DNA of 64,000 bases from Alitta virens (taxonomy: Eukaryota; Annelida; Polychaeta; Phyllodocida; Nereididae): assembly GCA_932294295.1 (NCBI GenBank), contig OW028576.1, forward strand, positions 26,233,227-26,297,226, given 5' to 3'. Every line of letters starts with the position of its first letter. Within the stretch, counting starts at the first letter, position 1. Shown one piece after another: positions 55,720-64,000 of the stretch. A model generated the notes under the pieces. The model searched no databases. It was given only the letters and a program-made list of their open reading frames with translations, and was not told the origin of the DNA. Made by a program: the position numbers and the translations under genes.

Positions 55720-56666
55720 AATTATGAAATTTGTGCATTTCTTTTTTACCTTCGTTTTGCTCTTAGAAGTGGTGTTTCCTGCATAATTCTACTGAAGGAA
55801 GTTATTATTATGAATAATGCTGATGCATTTATTACATTCATTTTGCCTATATCTTTTTGGAATGAAACATACGGTCTTTGATGTACTCCCCCCCCCCTCC
55901 TCCTACTTCCCTGGTTAGGGTAATAACAATATTATCAATTGTATCCATTCTCCAATATATATTAACCCATATTTCCGCCCATTTTATGAACTAATCCATC
56001 ACTTTTGCAAAAGACCTCCCACAATGCACTAGTGACGTCATACAGGAGTCATCCTCCCACAATGCACTAGTGACGTCATACAGGAGGAGTCATCCTACCA
56101 CATTTTTATCTCCCACAAAAAAAATTAAAAAGTGCGGGTTAATTGCCGGAATGCTTCTGGGAGGCCCGACACTGTGGGGAGAAAGGAGGTAAAAAAGGGG
56201 GCAATGCGGGGTGGTTGATGTTGAGGAGGGGGGGGTTGAGAAGGGGGTGGGGGGTTGTAAAATGCCCCACCCCCTTTTTGTAGAAGTGCAATTGTTTTTG
56301 TAATTAGTTAGCGATAGAGAGGTTCTTGAAATGGGGAGGATTATGGGTGGGGGGGGGGAAATCCAGCAGCAGCAGCAGTAGTAGCAGCAGCAGCAGCAGC
56401 AGCACAAGCAGGGTGCGTGGTGACAGTGGTGGTCATCGTTTGCGAATTATTTAAAGTCCTCTCCCACAAAACCCCAGTTAAGTAGTGACGTCATGAAGGA
56501 GTAGTTGACCTCATCCTCAGTAAAGTAGTCCACACATTTTTTTTCATCTCACCCCCCCCCTCATATTGTTGCACAATGGTGGTTTGAGAAGAATCGATGA
56601 TTGTCTAGCTCATCATCCGGGTATCATGCGATCTGTAAAGTCACTGGTGGTAGCTGTCTCCTCCTC
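55720..56666. promoter_or_regulatory. CRE-type regulatory cluster and CAG repeat, right arm
   Basis: The mirror of the left cluster has TGACGTCA at 56033-56040, 56071-56078 and 56486-56493, a CAG/CTG repeat at 56365-56402 and several C/G runs. All three palindromic sites are intact here, while one is TGATGTCA in the left arm. Confidence 0.5.
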
Positions 56667-58835
56667 CTACTCCAGCTGTGTGGTGTTGTTGTGAAGCTGT
56701 TGCATTATGTCATAAATAAACGAGCGGCGGTTGTCGGAGGAGTCGAGTTGTTGCTGCTTGAGCTTGTCGGCGGAGACTTGTACGAGATCTACTCTGACTC
56801 TATAGTTGACTGGTAAATGAAAGAAATATCTCATGTTGTTGCATTTATAGGGAAAGGATGTAAAGTTGATGTAGGTGTCGGGTTCTTGGCATTCGTTCAT
56901 GAAATAGGCGGTAATTTGTTGGGTTAACCACTGGTTGCGTTGTTTTATATTGGTAAAGAAGCCTATCAAACTAATGTAGGCTGCTTGGGCTTGGAATAAA
57001 ATGTTGCCGGCGGAAGCTCTGATGGTAGCGAGTTTGTCATGAGTGGTCCACCTAATTCCTGCTTGGTCAACGTCCGAGACATTAACGGGGATGGCAGCGG
57101 AGTTGATTTTATGCTTACTTATGGTGTCCATCCTGAACATATAAATGCCAAAGGTGTTGAAGAAAGCCTTTCTGTCGGGCCTGTTGAGAAAAAATGTCGG
57201 ATTGCTCATACCGGGTTTTTCATGGTCCGAGTTGGCTTCAGCGGGGATATATTGGAAACTTTTTTCGGATTCCGTTACTCCGAGCATGGTGTAGAACAAG
57301 AGCCCTGGAAATGCCTCTGCGGTTGATGCGTATCTTACCGTGTCTTGGACTTTGTCTTGATACATGCACTTGTCTATGATAAAGCTAGGATTGAGTGCGT
57401 TTCCCTGCTGCTGCCGAAATGCGCAGATGGTTGCTGCAGTTGAAACGAGCATGGCGTAAACCCTTTGAATGCACGAGAGGTGTCCTATCTTTTCCGATAA
57501 TTGAGCATTGACCTTTTCGGGTTGAGAGGGGTTCATTTCCTTGTAGAAGGAAGAAAACTCTTTGACAGCCAATTCATCAAAATTTAACAAGTGCCCTATA
57601 GGTGAGAGCATACGTGTGTCTCCTCCTCTCTGTTGCATGTTGGATAGCCCCCCGAAGACGGCTAAATTGTATTTCCTTTTGTACAGAAGGAGATTGTCTA
57701 TAACGTCATTTGTGAGACCCAACATAATAGCTCGGGGAACCGCCGCTGCTTCTTTTGTCCATTTTTGACCGCTCAACACCTTCCTTTGCAAGACCAAACT
57801 CTGCTTATTGCTTGCGTTGAAAAATAAGCCATTTGTAAAAGAGTTTATTATTCTTTTCGCCGCGTTCTCAACCGCCTCCACTAATAACTTATGATGGGAT
57901 CCTGTCATGAAGTTGGACGGCTTTGTCAGGAATTCGGCGTAATCAACATTTGGTGATGTGCGCATGGCATAATGAATGAAAATCTCGAAGTCTGTGTAGG
58001 TCGTTGGACACATTTGTAAATCTCTGATGGGTTGGAAGGGGATTGAATTAAAAAGAGAGGAAAAACGGACCAAATGGTAGCCTATGTCGAATGTGTATGT
58101 TTTGATGATTTTGGGTGACACGCTTAGATCTTCCGATATCACATTACACATATTCCTTGTGAAGAAGACGTTTTCCACAGTTCGTGGCAGAGGATAATGG
58201 GCTATACCGATGTTGTTAGCTCTCTCGTAGACATACAAGAAATCCCTAACCCACTGACTGGGTTGAGCTTTGACCGAGATATCGATCTTTACTGATGGTT
58301 TGGTCAAAGCCACCATACGTCTCCTTTGATCCAATTTTCTACCCATTTCTATCAGTTCCCTTTTCATATGACTGTGCTGCTGCAGATAAGGCGAGATCAA
58401 TAAATTTGTGTACTCAACATCATCCAGCTCTTCATCTCTGGCTAGAAATTGGGGGGTGAAAAACCCGGATGATATTTTTTCCATGGCTTTGAAATCGGCA
58501 CCGGCGAACCGGTGGGCTGCAATATTGAGGTCTTCCCATGTCATACTTTGTATAAACTCCTCTCTTTGTATGCCTGTAGTGGTCTTTTCGGGCTCATTTC
58601 TTTCATCAGAAGGATATTCCTTTTGAGGAATAACCTCCAAAGGTGTAATGATAGCCGATTGTAATAAAAGGTCATGGTGTTGTCTTTTTAATTCGGCTAG
58701 TGATTCTTCAAGGGCTAATACGTTGCCTATGTTATCTAAGTACTTTTTTGAATATTCCCCAGCGGCTTTATTTAATCTTTGTCTTCCAAACACACCGCCG
58801 GCTGCTTTGCCAACCTCACTATTTCTTGCAGTCAT
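56667..58835 (-). CDS. 722-residue structural protein candidate
   Basis: The intact frame starts MTARNSEVGKAAGGVFGRQR with an amphipathic helical N-terminus and continues as a large mixed protein (SQWVRDFLYVYERANNIGIA; FEIFIHYAMRTSPNVDYAEF), ending in a beta-rich VNYRVRVDLVQVSADKL before a short Gln-rich tail. No enzyme motif, signal peptide or membrane segment is visible. Higher GC use than most neighbours and an intact long frame suit an abundant structural protein, possibly the capsid protein, though herpesvirus major capsid proteins are usually over 1000 residues. The last ~190 codons are duplicated in the left arm. Its ATG overlaps that of the next gene (CATG, 58833-58836). Confidence 0.7.
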   Translation of the reverse strand: MTARNSEVGKAAGGVFGRQRLNKAAGEYSKKYLDNIGNVLALEESLAELKRQHHDLLLQSAIITPLEVIPQKEYPSDERNEPEKTTTGIQREEFIQSMTWEDLNIAAHRFAGADFKAMEKISSGFFTPQFLARDEELDDVEYTNLLISPYLQQHSHMKRELIEMGRKLDQRRRMVALTKPSVKIDISVKAQPSQWVRDFLYVYERANNIGIAHYPLPRTVENVFFTRNMCNVISEDLSVSPKIIKTYTFDIGYHLVRFSSLFNSIPFQPIRDLQMCPTTYTDFEIFIHYAMRTSPNVDYAEFLTKPSNFMTGSHHKLLVEAVENAAKRIINSFTNGLFFNASNKQSLVLQRKVLSGQKWTKEAAAVPRAIMLGLTNDVIDNLLLYKRKYNLAVFGGLSNMQQRGGDTRMLSPIGHLLNFDELAVKEFSSFYKEMNPSQPEKVNAQLSEKIGHLSCIQRVYAMLVSTAATICAFRQQQGNALNPSFIIDKCMYQDKVQDTVRYASTAEAFPGLLFYTMLGVTESEKSFQYIPAEANSDHEKPGMSNPTFFLNRPDRKAFFNTFGIYMFRMDTISKHKINSAAIPVNVSDVDQAGIRWTTHDKLATIRASAGNILFQAQAAYISLIGFFTNIKQRNQWLTQQITAYFMNECQEPDTYINFTSFPYKCNNMRYFFHLPVNYRVRVDLVQVSADKLKQQQLDSSDNRRSFIYDIMQQLHNNTTQLE

Positions 58836-59850
58836 GAATCGGCTTATAAACTCATTGTCCCCTCACATTGATGCTGAAATAATAGATTTGTATGATGATG
58901 ATGAGGTCAATGATTATGACAATTATTATGACAGTGATGTCAAAAGATTATCTTGGTATAGTGAAGAAAAAGAACCAAATAATGATGATGTTGTCATCGA
59001 TGATGATGATGCTGCTGAAGATGGTGTCTCTCTGTCAGGAAGTATTAATTCTGACATAAAAGAAGGCATGTTCTTAGATTGTCAACAATTATTTATTGCG
59101 AAAAAGAAAACCTTACTAAGATATTTATCATTTTGTGCAATATTGGATGTAACATGGCTTATTCTTTTGTGTTTTGCCATTCACATACACAAAGATTTCA
59201 GGCAAAATTGTAACATCGACAATAATTTTGGTTTAATGGGTATCAGTTTATTGTCTCTTTTATTGATACGTTACACCGTATACATTTTGTTCATTCTGTC
59301 CGCAATTTGGCAATTTTGGAAGTTTAGGAATTCGCCTCTGCAAAACGTTTCTTATAGCTGTGAGATCATGAAGAAATGTACAAGCGATCTCATAGGTGAT
59401 GACAGCCTGAATCATGAGAGTGACATGGGAGCTATCAGAGCTTCAATCAACATGGCTAGGGATCTGAAATCATTTAATGATATCAAAATGTTGACATGGG
59501 CAAGGGCTGATCAAACTGGCTCTACCAACATTGCACAAGCCCAAAATTCCTTAAAGGAGCTTTGCACCTACATCAACAGTGTTGGTCCTTCGGATAATAA
59601 GAGAACCAGTGCTCAATCAACCCCGATTAGAAACCTCCTCGGGGTTTGTAATACCTGTTATGAAGTCATACCACTGCTGTGTGTCATACTTTTTATTGCA
59701 TCGGGAGCAGAACAACATTCCATATTAAGCCCAATAGACTGGCAAGCATGCCATAAGTCATTATACTTCAATTGGACCATTTTAGCTGTTTTTATTGTAC
59801 ACAATACCATGTGCACTATAGCATTTTTCATAACAGTGGTCAGTGAGTAA
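58834..59850 (+). CDS. four-pass membrane protein with acidic N-terminus
   Basis: Starting at ATG 58834 (MNRLINSLSPHIDAE), the 338-residue protein has a cytoplasmic-type acidic tract (DDDEVNDYDNYYDSD), then two membrane segments (LSFCAILDVTWLILLCFAI; GISLLSLLLIRYTVYILFILSA), a loop of ~110 residues and two more (VIPLLCVILFIASGA; FNWTILAVFIVHNTMCTIAFFITV). Herpesviruses encode multispan proteins for envelopment, but no family is recognised. It converges with the next gene, with stops 3 bases apart. Confidence 0.65.
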   Translation: MNRLINSLSPHIDAEIIDLYDDDEVNDYDNYYDSDVKRLSWYSEEKEPNNDDVVIDDDDAAEDGVSLSGSINSDIKEGMFLDCQQLFIAKKKTLLRYLSFCAILDVTWLILLCFAIHIHKDFRQNCNIDNNFGLMGISLLSLLLIRYTVYILFILSAIWQFWKFRNSPLQNVSYSCEIMKKCTSDLIGDDSLNHESDMGAIRASINMARDLKSFNDIKMLTWARADQTGSTNIAQAQNSLKELCTYINSVGPSDNKRTSAQSTPIRNLLGVCNTCYEVIPLLCVILFIASGAEQHSILSPIDWQACHKSLYFNWTILAVFIVHNTMCTIAFFITVVSE

Positions 59851-59853
59851 AGC

Positions 59854-60558
59854 TTAAAGATTCAAAAACCATTTGTTTTTATTGACACCTTCCAGATAAA
59901 TTATGATGAAAATCCACCAAAATAGCAGAAACCACGCTATTATCTCAAACAAATTCATCAAAACACTACATCGAGGTGGCTTCCTTTTTGTTGTGCATTG
60001 AATTATCCCGGGAAGCAAGAAAGCAGTATAATCTAGGATGAATAAACCTAGTGCTCCTGTTAAGGATAATAACATCAAAAGTGTGGGTTGGCGTTCTTTT
60101 AACGATGGCCATTCTTTTCTGGTATATAACAGGCAATGGATAAATAGAGATGTCAGCAGTATAAACCCAAGTACCAATAGCAGTCCAATAATCCAGTAGA
60201 ATCTTTCGTGAAGTGTTTTATTCGGCTTTGGACTCTTCGCGTGGTGGCTTATGAATGTCAGCACCAAGAACAGTAAGAAATAAAATGATATTCCCACCCA
60301 TGCAGCAATCGATGTAGACTGATACGTGTGGTAGAAACCCACAGGTATTTTACTATCATTTTTCCGATAAATCAACCCACTATCATCGTTTTTTACTGCC
60401 GACCTGCAATTAGCGCAACATCTCTGTTCACCATAGCAATGCAAAACTCGATTTAAAGAACAATGTAGCTTCAATTCCTCAATTGTCATCTTCGTGTGGT
60501 GATTGTCAGGAACACATGCAGCAAACTTTTTGCATATTCCATCATGTCGGAAGTGCAA
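59854..60558 (-). CDS. four-pass membrane protein with cysteine-rich N-terminus
   Basis: The intact 234-codon frame starts MHFRHDGICKKFAACVPDNH. The first ~65 residues have CYGEQRCCANCRS, a possible zinc site or disulphide cluster; four membrane segments follow (ISFYFLLFLVLTFIS; IIGLLLVLGFILLTSLFIHCLL; LLSLTGALGLFILDYTAFLLP; IIAWFLLFWWIFIIIYL). The family is not recognised. Its layout resembles its convergent neighbour, suggesting a related pair. Confidence 0.65.
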   Translation of the reverse strand: MHFRHDGICKKFAACVPDNHHTKMTIEELKLHCSLNRVLHCYGEQRCCANCRSAVKNDDSGLIYRKNDSKIPVGFYHTYQSTSIAAWVGISFYFLLFLVLTFISHHAKSPKPNKTLHERFYWIIGLLLVLGFILLTSLFIHCLLYTRKEWPSLKERQPTLLMLLSLTGALGLFILDYTAFLLPGIIQCTTKRKPPRCSVLMNLFEIIAWFLLFWWIFIIIYLEGVNKNKWFLNL

Positions 60559-60676
60559 AATATTTAATTCCTGCCCTGGAAAAAAATACGAAATAAATAC
60601 TTAGTCCAGCAGTAGCCAGGAGATGCATTAAGACAACTAATCGAAACAGGGCTGCAATTTCTGATGCTAGTTATAT

Positions 60677-60956
60677 TGTTGTGTATGGAGAACAGAATAG
60701 AGTCAAATCCAGGGGAATAGGTTGAGAGAAGTGTTTATTGTGGTGGAAACACCCAAACTGACTGTGGTGCAGCCTGACCTTGCTATATACAGTCAATTCC
60801 AACAATGGATTGTAGGGGGCCAGTTGCACCCTCATTAAATATGCAAATGATGCAGGTGCACTGGCAAGCCAATGGAATATACAACAAACAAGAACTCAAT
60901 TAACATTCAAGTAACTCTGAGACATGATCTATAAACTAAGATATTAATACATGACA
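60677..60956 (-). repeat. LTR (3' LTR in element orientation)
   Basis: The 280-base repeat begins TGTTGTGTATGG and ends TACATGACA on the plus strand, so TG...CA on both strands. It differs by one base from the other LTR (AACTCAATTAAC against AACTTAATTAAC), indicating recent insertion. Confidence 0.9.
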
Positions 60957-63226
60957 TGCCCCTTGTATAATAGAAATTATTGATAGGACATTATAGATTG
61001 TTATCTATGATGAGACAAAATAATTTCATATATATTGTGCATTAATAAAAATGTAATGTCTAAATCAGAGTCTATGATTGGTTTTAAGTTCATAAAGATG
61101 GAACAATTTAGAGTTCAGTGAATTAGATTCCTTGTTGTCACAAGCTGGCTCATTTGAACTCAATGTAATACACGAGTCATTGTGCTTATGATGGAGATCT
61201 TGCTATTCATAGTGGTCTAATTAGTATGTGAAGACACAGTTTGAGATGTAGGGTGGTCATTGGTTTGGTCCATTGCCCTTCCATCTTTCACATGAATACA
61301 TAAGGTCCTCCTTGGATGTGAGTCAGGTGAATCTTCTTGGCCCAGTCTTGTTCTTCTTGGAGGCTCTATCATACTGGTGTTGATGAACACAATTACATTT
61401 TCAATGAAGATTATTTCCCTCTATCAGATGATGGTGATGCACAGTATACAGCCTTTCTTCTTGATCATGTTGATGACAATTTCATTGCTCAGGTGCTGGA
61501 ACCCATCTTTGTTCAACCTATTTGTTATGGTTACAGTGAGAAGTTCTCCCAAAATTAGGACAATCAATGTGACATCACTAAATTTAATTAAATACTAAGA
61601 TTTGAAATAATGGGGTTTTATTTATAAACAGTAATATTTTTGTCATTATTGAAAAGATATATCCAAACCATAAGTGACTTAAATTTAGGGGATACATTTG
61701 TCAAATGTACAACTTAAGATAATTACTGGATAAATGCTTGCAATGCTGCAAAGGTGTGAAGTAATTCTAATTTTACCCACATCAATGAAATGAGGTGTGA
61801 ATGGTTTAAGCATTTAAAAAATAAACAATTGTTGGGCACCATCTGCCTTTGAAGTAGGGGTGTCAGTTATATGGCACCTTTGAGGTATTAAGCTGCATTG
61901 ACAGACCTACATTGTAAATGTTTGTGAAGATAAAACCCAATGCAAGCAATACAATTAAACAGTCCAATTAGGAGACTTAGGCCTAACATAAAACAATAGA
62001 ACTGCATTTGACAGCTTGGTTGGAGAATTTAGATTTATGAATGTTTAGGAAAATTACACAAATACCATTTATTTTGTTGAAGCAATAGCATGACATTTCG
62101 TCCCTATTTATGACAATGACAGATTATTTAACACATATGCATATCCAGGTACATAATAGTATCTAGTTTCATACTAATTTCATATATACCTGACAAATAT
62201 GCTTGACATTCTCAAACCCTATTTGTTAATTAAGTGATAGGAAAACACTTTTACCCTGATGGGAATCATAACCAATTTAGGTTTTAGCTCTGCAATAAAG
62301 CTGCAAAAGCTACAGACACATTAAAATGGCCTATTCATTTGGCAGGTTTTGACACCTACAGCCGTAATAGGAATGGTACTAGCTTCCATAATGGAAGAAT
62401 GCTCTAAATTTAAATCTCATTGAAATGAGCTGGCACTAGAGCTAATTTTGCCGGGGGTCCTTCTGTGAGTTTTGTAATCAAATATTACACGGTGTGAGGA
62501 CACTACACCTATTGTCCTTATGTTTAAATTATAAACGAATGCTAGGACAAGCATCCAATTTTGGTAGCCAAACATTTATATTGAAATAGCTCCCTGGCAC
62601 CTTGGGTGCTATAGTGTCAAGATGTGTAAATATCCATCAATATCATTCTGAGACAAAAAGGCAAACCACAGTCTAACAACTGGTTTAACCAAAACAGCAA
62701 TGTAGCTGATTAATAAAAATAATGGAATTTGTGTGTATTAATGAAGTAAAGGTGAGGAATGAGAACCACATACATAGTTTTCTGTATTTAACATTGTAGA
62801 GAAAGATTTGCTGATAAATGCCTAATGATGTAGTTGAGTTATTAAAAATGTGAAGAAAATATTTATTTATTGGTAATTTAATTTACCAACCTTTTATTTA
62901 TTTAGAACCTAAATCCTAACATTGTAACTTTGTAACTTTAACCTACACTTTATTCTAAATCTGACATTAAAGACAAGTTATTTACAATCTAAATATAATG
63001 ATTTAAGTAAATTTTGAACATTTTAGAAGTCACATTTTCATGAACATCGATATGGGAGAAGCAAGAGCTCACTGTACCTTTTGTAGGTGATATGGCTGGA
63101 CTCCTTTGGCCTGGTGATGATGGTGACATCTTTATGGCTACAGTATTGGACTCCTTTAAAGTTCTCCAATTGATCTACTCTCCTAAACCAAGCATAGGCA
63201 AAGGAGATACCCGGATTCTGCCACCA

Positions 63227-63506
63227 TGTTGTGTATGGAGAACAGAATAGAGTCAAATCCAGGGGAATAGGTTGAGAGAAGTGTTTATTGTGGTGGAAAC
63301 ACCCAAACTGACTGTGGTGCAGCCTGACCTTGCTATATACAGTCAATTCCAACAATGGATTGTAGGGGGCCAGTTGCACCCTCATTAAATATGCAAATGA
63401 TGCAGGTGCACTGGCAAGCCAATGGAATATACAACAAACAAGAACTTAATTAACATTCAAGTAACTCTGAGACATGATCTATAAACTAAGATATTAATAC
63501 ATGACA
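63227..63506 (-). repeat. LTR (5' LTR in element orientation)
   Basis: The second 280-base LTR is nearly identical to the copy at 60677-60956. It ends immediately before the ATAT duplication that precedes the start codon at 63509. Confidence 0.9.
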
Positions 63507-63508
63507 AT

Positions 63509-64000
63509 ATGCCCAAACAAAGTAATAGAACATTTCAATACATCTACATATCCGATAAATTCATGCGAAACCAAAATGCTCCTAAAGGGAGAAAAATAGA
63601 TGAAGGAAATTGTAGTATATTGACCAGCCTTTCTCGATGTAATTTGGCATTCCAATTGTGTGGTTTGAGTGTGGAAACTATACGTAAAAATGTATTAACT
63701 CGGTCGAGAGAAAGTGGTGTCGGAGTAGACATCACTTTTATCGATTTTGGTTCACTTATCAACACTCTGGAAGAACTGAGAAATATCAAAGTTAATTATG
63801 AAGAGATGAGTTTATCACCCATATGTGAATACCTTCATGGTGTGCTGACTGAATATGTTGAGGATTATTTCAGCATTTCGAAAAACTTGTACACTCGTGG
63901 ACCTGTCAGGATTTTGACTCAATTATTACAACCATACGGTGTGGTGTCCACAAATAAAGACGTTGTGTCTTATATTCCGGAGTTGGAGAGATTGAAAACC
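63509..64000 (+). CDS. unknown gene, runs off the window; promoter separated by LTR element
   Basis: An open frame starts at ATG 63509 (MPKQSNRTFQYIYISDKF) and has no stop to the end of the window (164 codons); ATG 63563 is an alternative start. It is a hydrophilic protein with regions LTSLSRCNLAFQLCG and VDITFIDFGSLINTL. The family is not recognised. The first two bases of the ATG are the last two of the LTR element's target duplication, so the insertion separates the gene from its natural upstream region (before 60676). Confidence 0.6.
   Translation, partial: MPKQSNRTFQYIYISDKFMRNQNAPKGRKIDEGNCSILTSLSRCNLAFQLCGLSVETIRKNVLTRSRESGVGVDITFIDFGSLINTLEELRNIKVNYEEMSLSPICEYLHGVLTEYVEDYFSISKNLYTRGPVRILTQLLQPYGVVSTNKDVVSYIPELERLKT

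Larger units (their letters stand above)
53452..57246. repeat. inverted repeat, right arm (3.8 kb)
   Basis: The right arm is the reverse complement of 48774-52579. It continues rightwards into the complete 722-residue gene and leftwards into the complete 53085 gene, so it is probably the ancestral location. The arms are separated by 872 bases. Repeats bounding a unique segment resemble the inverted repeats of herpesvirus genomes, but here they share inactivating changes. Confidence 0.9.
60677..63506 (-). mobile_element. non-autonomous LTR retrotransposon
   Basis: Two 280-base direct LTRs flank a 2.27-kb internal region, and ATAT occurs on both sides (60673-60676 and 63507-63510) as a 4-bp target duplication. 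On the minus strand, TGGTGGCAGAATCCGGG directly after one LTR looks like a tRNA primer-binding site, and a purine-rich CAAGGGGCA precedes the other LTR, so the element is read leftwards. The internal part has no protease, reverse transcriptase or integrase; only short frames (for example at 61337-61558) are open. It is a TRIM- or LARD-like derivative. Confidence 0.85.

Noticed and set aside
56090..56407. Frame coding a long Cys run
   Set aside because: It is translation of a CAG/CTG triplet repeat and G/C runs in the regulatory gap.
48774..57246. Inverted repeat as a pure assembly artefact
   Set aside because: The arms differ by many substitutions and a private 1-base loss, and each continues into different unique sequence. 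Long reads would still be useful.
60677..63506. Autonomous retrotransposon or retrovirus
   Set aside because: The 2.27-kb interior has no reverse transcriptase, protease or integrase motif.
1..64000. Teratorn-like transposon-herpesvirus fusion
   Set aside because: No piggyBac-type or other transposase and no terminal inverted repeats bounding the viral block were seen in this window.
1..64000. CRISPR arrays, tRNA or rRNA genes
   Set aside because: No regularly spaced repeats of the right size and no cloverleaf or rRNA-like segments were noticed.

Overview
The window looks like an old herpesvirus-like genome lodged in the DNA of an animal, most likely a marine invertebrate. This is a judgement from sequence reading alone. 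Several core replication and packaging functions can be recognised: a family B DNA polymerase, an SF1 helicase with motifs I, II, III, V and VI, an archaeo-eukaryotic primase, and a two-exon terminase ATPase/nuclease whose intron holds two opposite-strand genes, as in the UL15/UL16/UL17 arrangement of vertebrate herpesviruses. The best comparison group by content is the malacoherpesvirus-like lineage, parts of which have been reported from mollusc and amphioxus genomes. Many genes carry stop codons or frame changes, so most of the copy is probably not functional. Others (polymerase catalytic part, a 1048-residue glycoprotein, a 722-residue structural candidate, several small genes) are open.

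Layout. 1-850 is AT-rich repeat DNA rich in AACGTTA/AATGTTA words and cuts the first viral gene. 0.85-10 kb (minus strand) holds an envelope fusion-like gene, a polymerase-adjacent gene, the DNA polymerase and its detached N-terminal part. 10-17 kb (plus) holds a Rep-like gene with SF3 helicase motifs, a second fusion-like gene and a large type I glycoprotein. 17.1-18 kb is a GC-richer island unlike its surroundings. 18-31.5 kb (mostly minus) holds the helicase, several unknown genes, the primase and a second SF3-type ATPase. 31.3-35.7 kb is a direct duplication with two copies of a tandem CARD-like gene. 36-48.7 kb (mostly plus) holds a 1324-codon gene with three in-frame stops, cysteine-rich genes and the split terminase. 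48.8-57.2 kb is a large inverted repeat with 3.8-kb arms carrying a leucine-rich-repeat receptor-like gene. 56.7-60.6 kb holds the 722-residue structural candidate and two four-pass membrane proteins. 60.7-63.5 kb is a young LTR element with a 4-bp target duplication, inserted just before the start codon of the last gene, which runs off the window.

How the parts fit. Polymerase, helicase and primase would form the replication fork machinery. Terminase and the cysteine-rich genes near it would serve packaging. The fusion-like and glycoprotein genes would form the envelope. The CARD-like and LRR genes look like captured host immunity modules. Differences between the two inverted-repeat arms include many CpG to TpG/CpA changes, and most in-frame stops could come from C to T changes. 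This fits decay in a CpG-methylated animal genome rather than an actively replicating virus.
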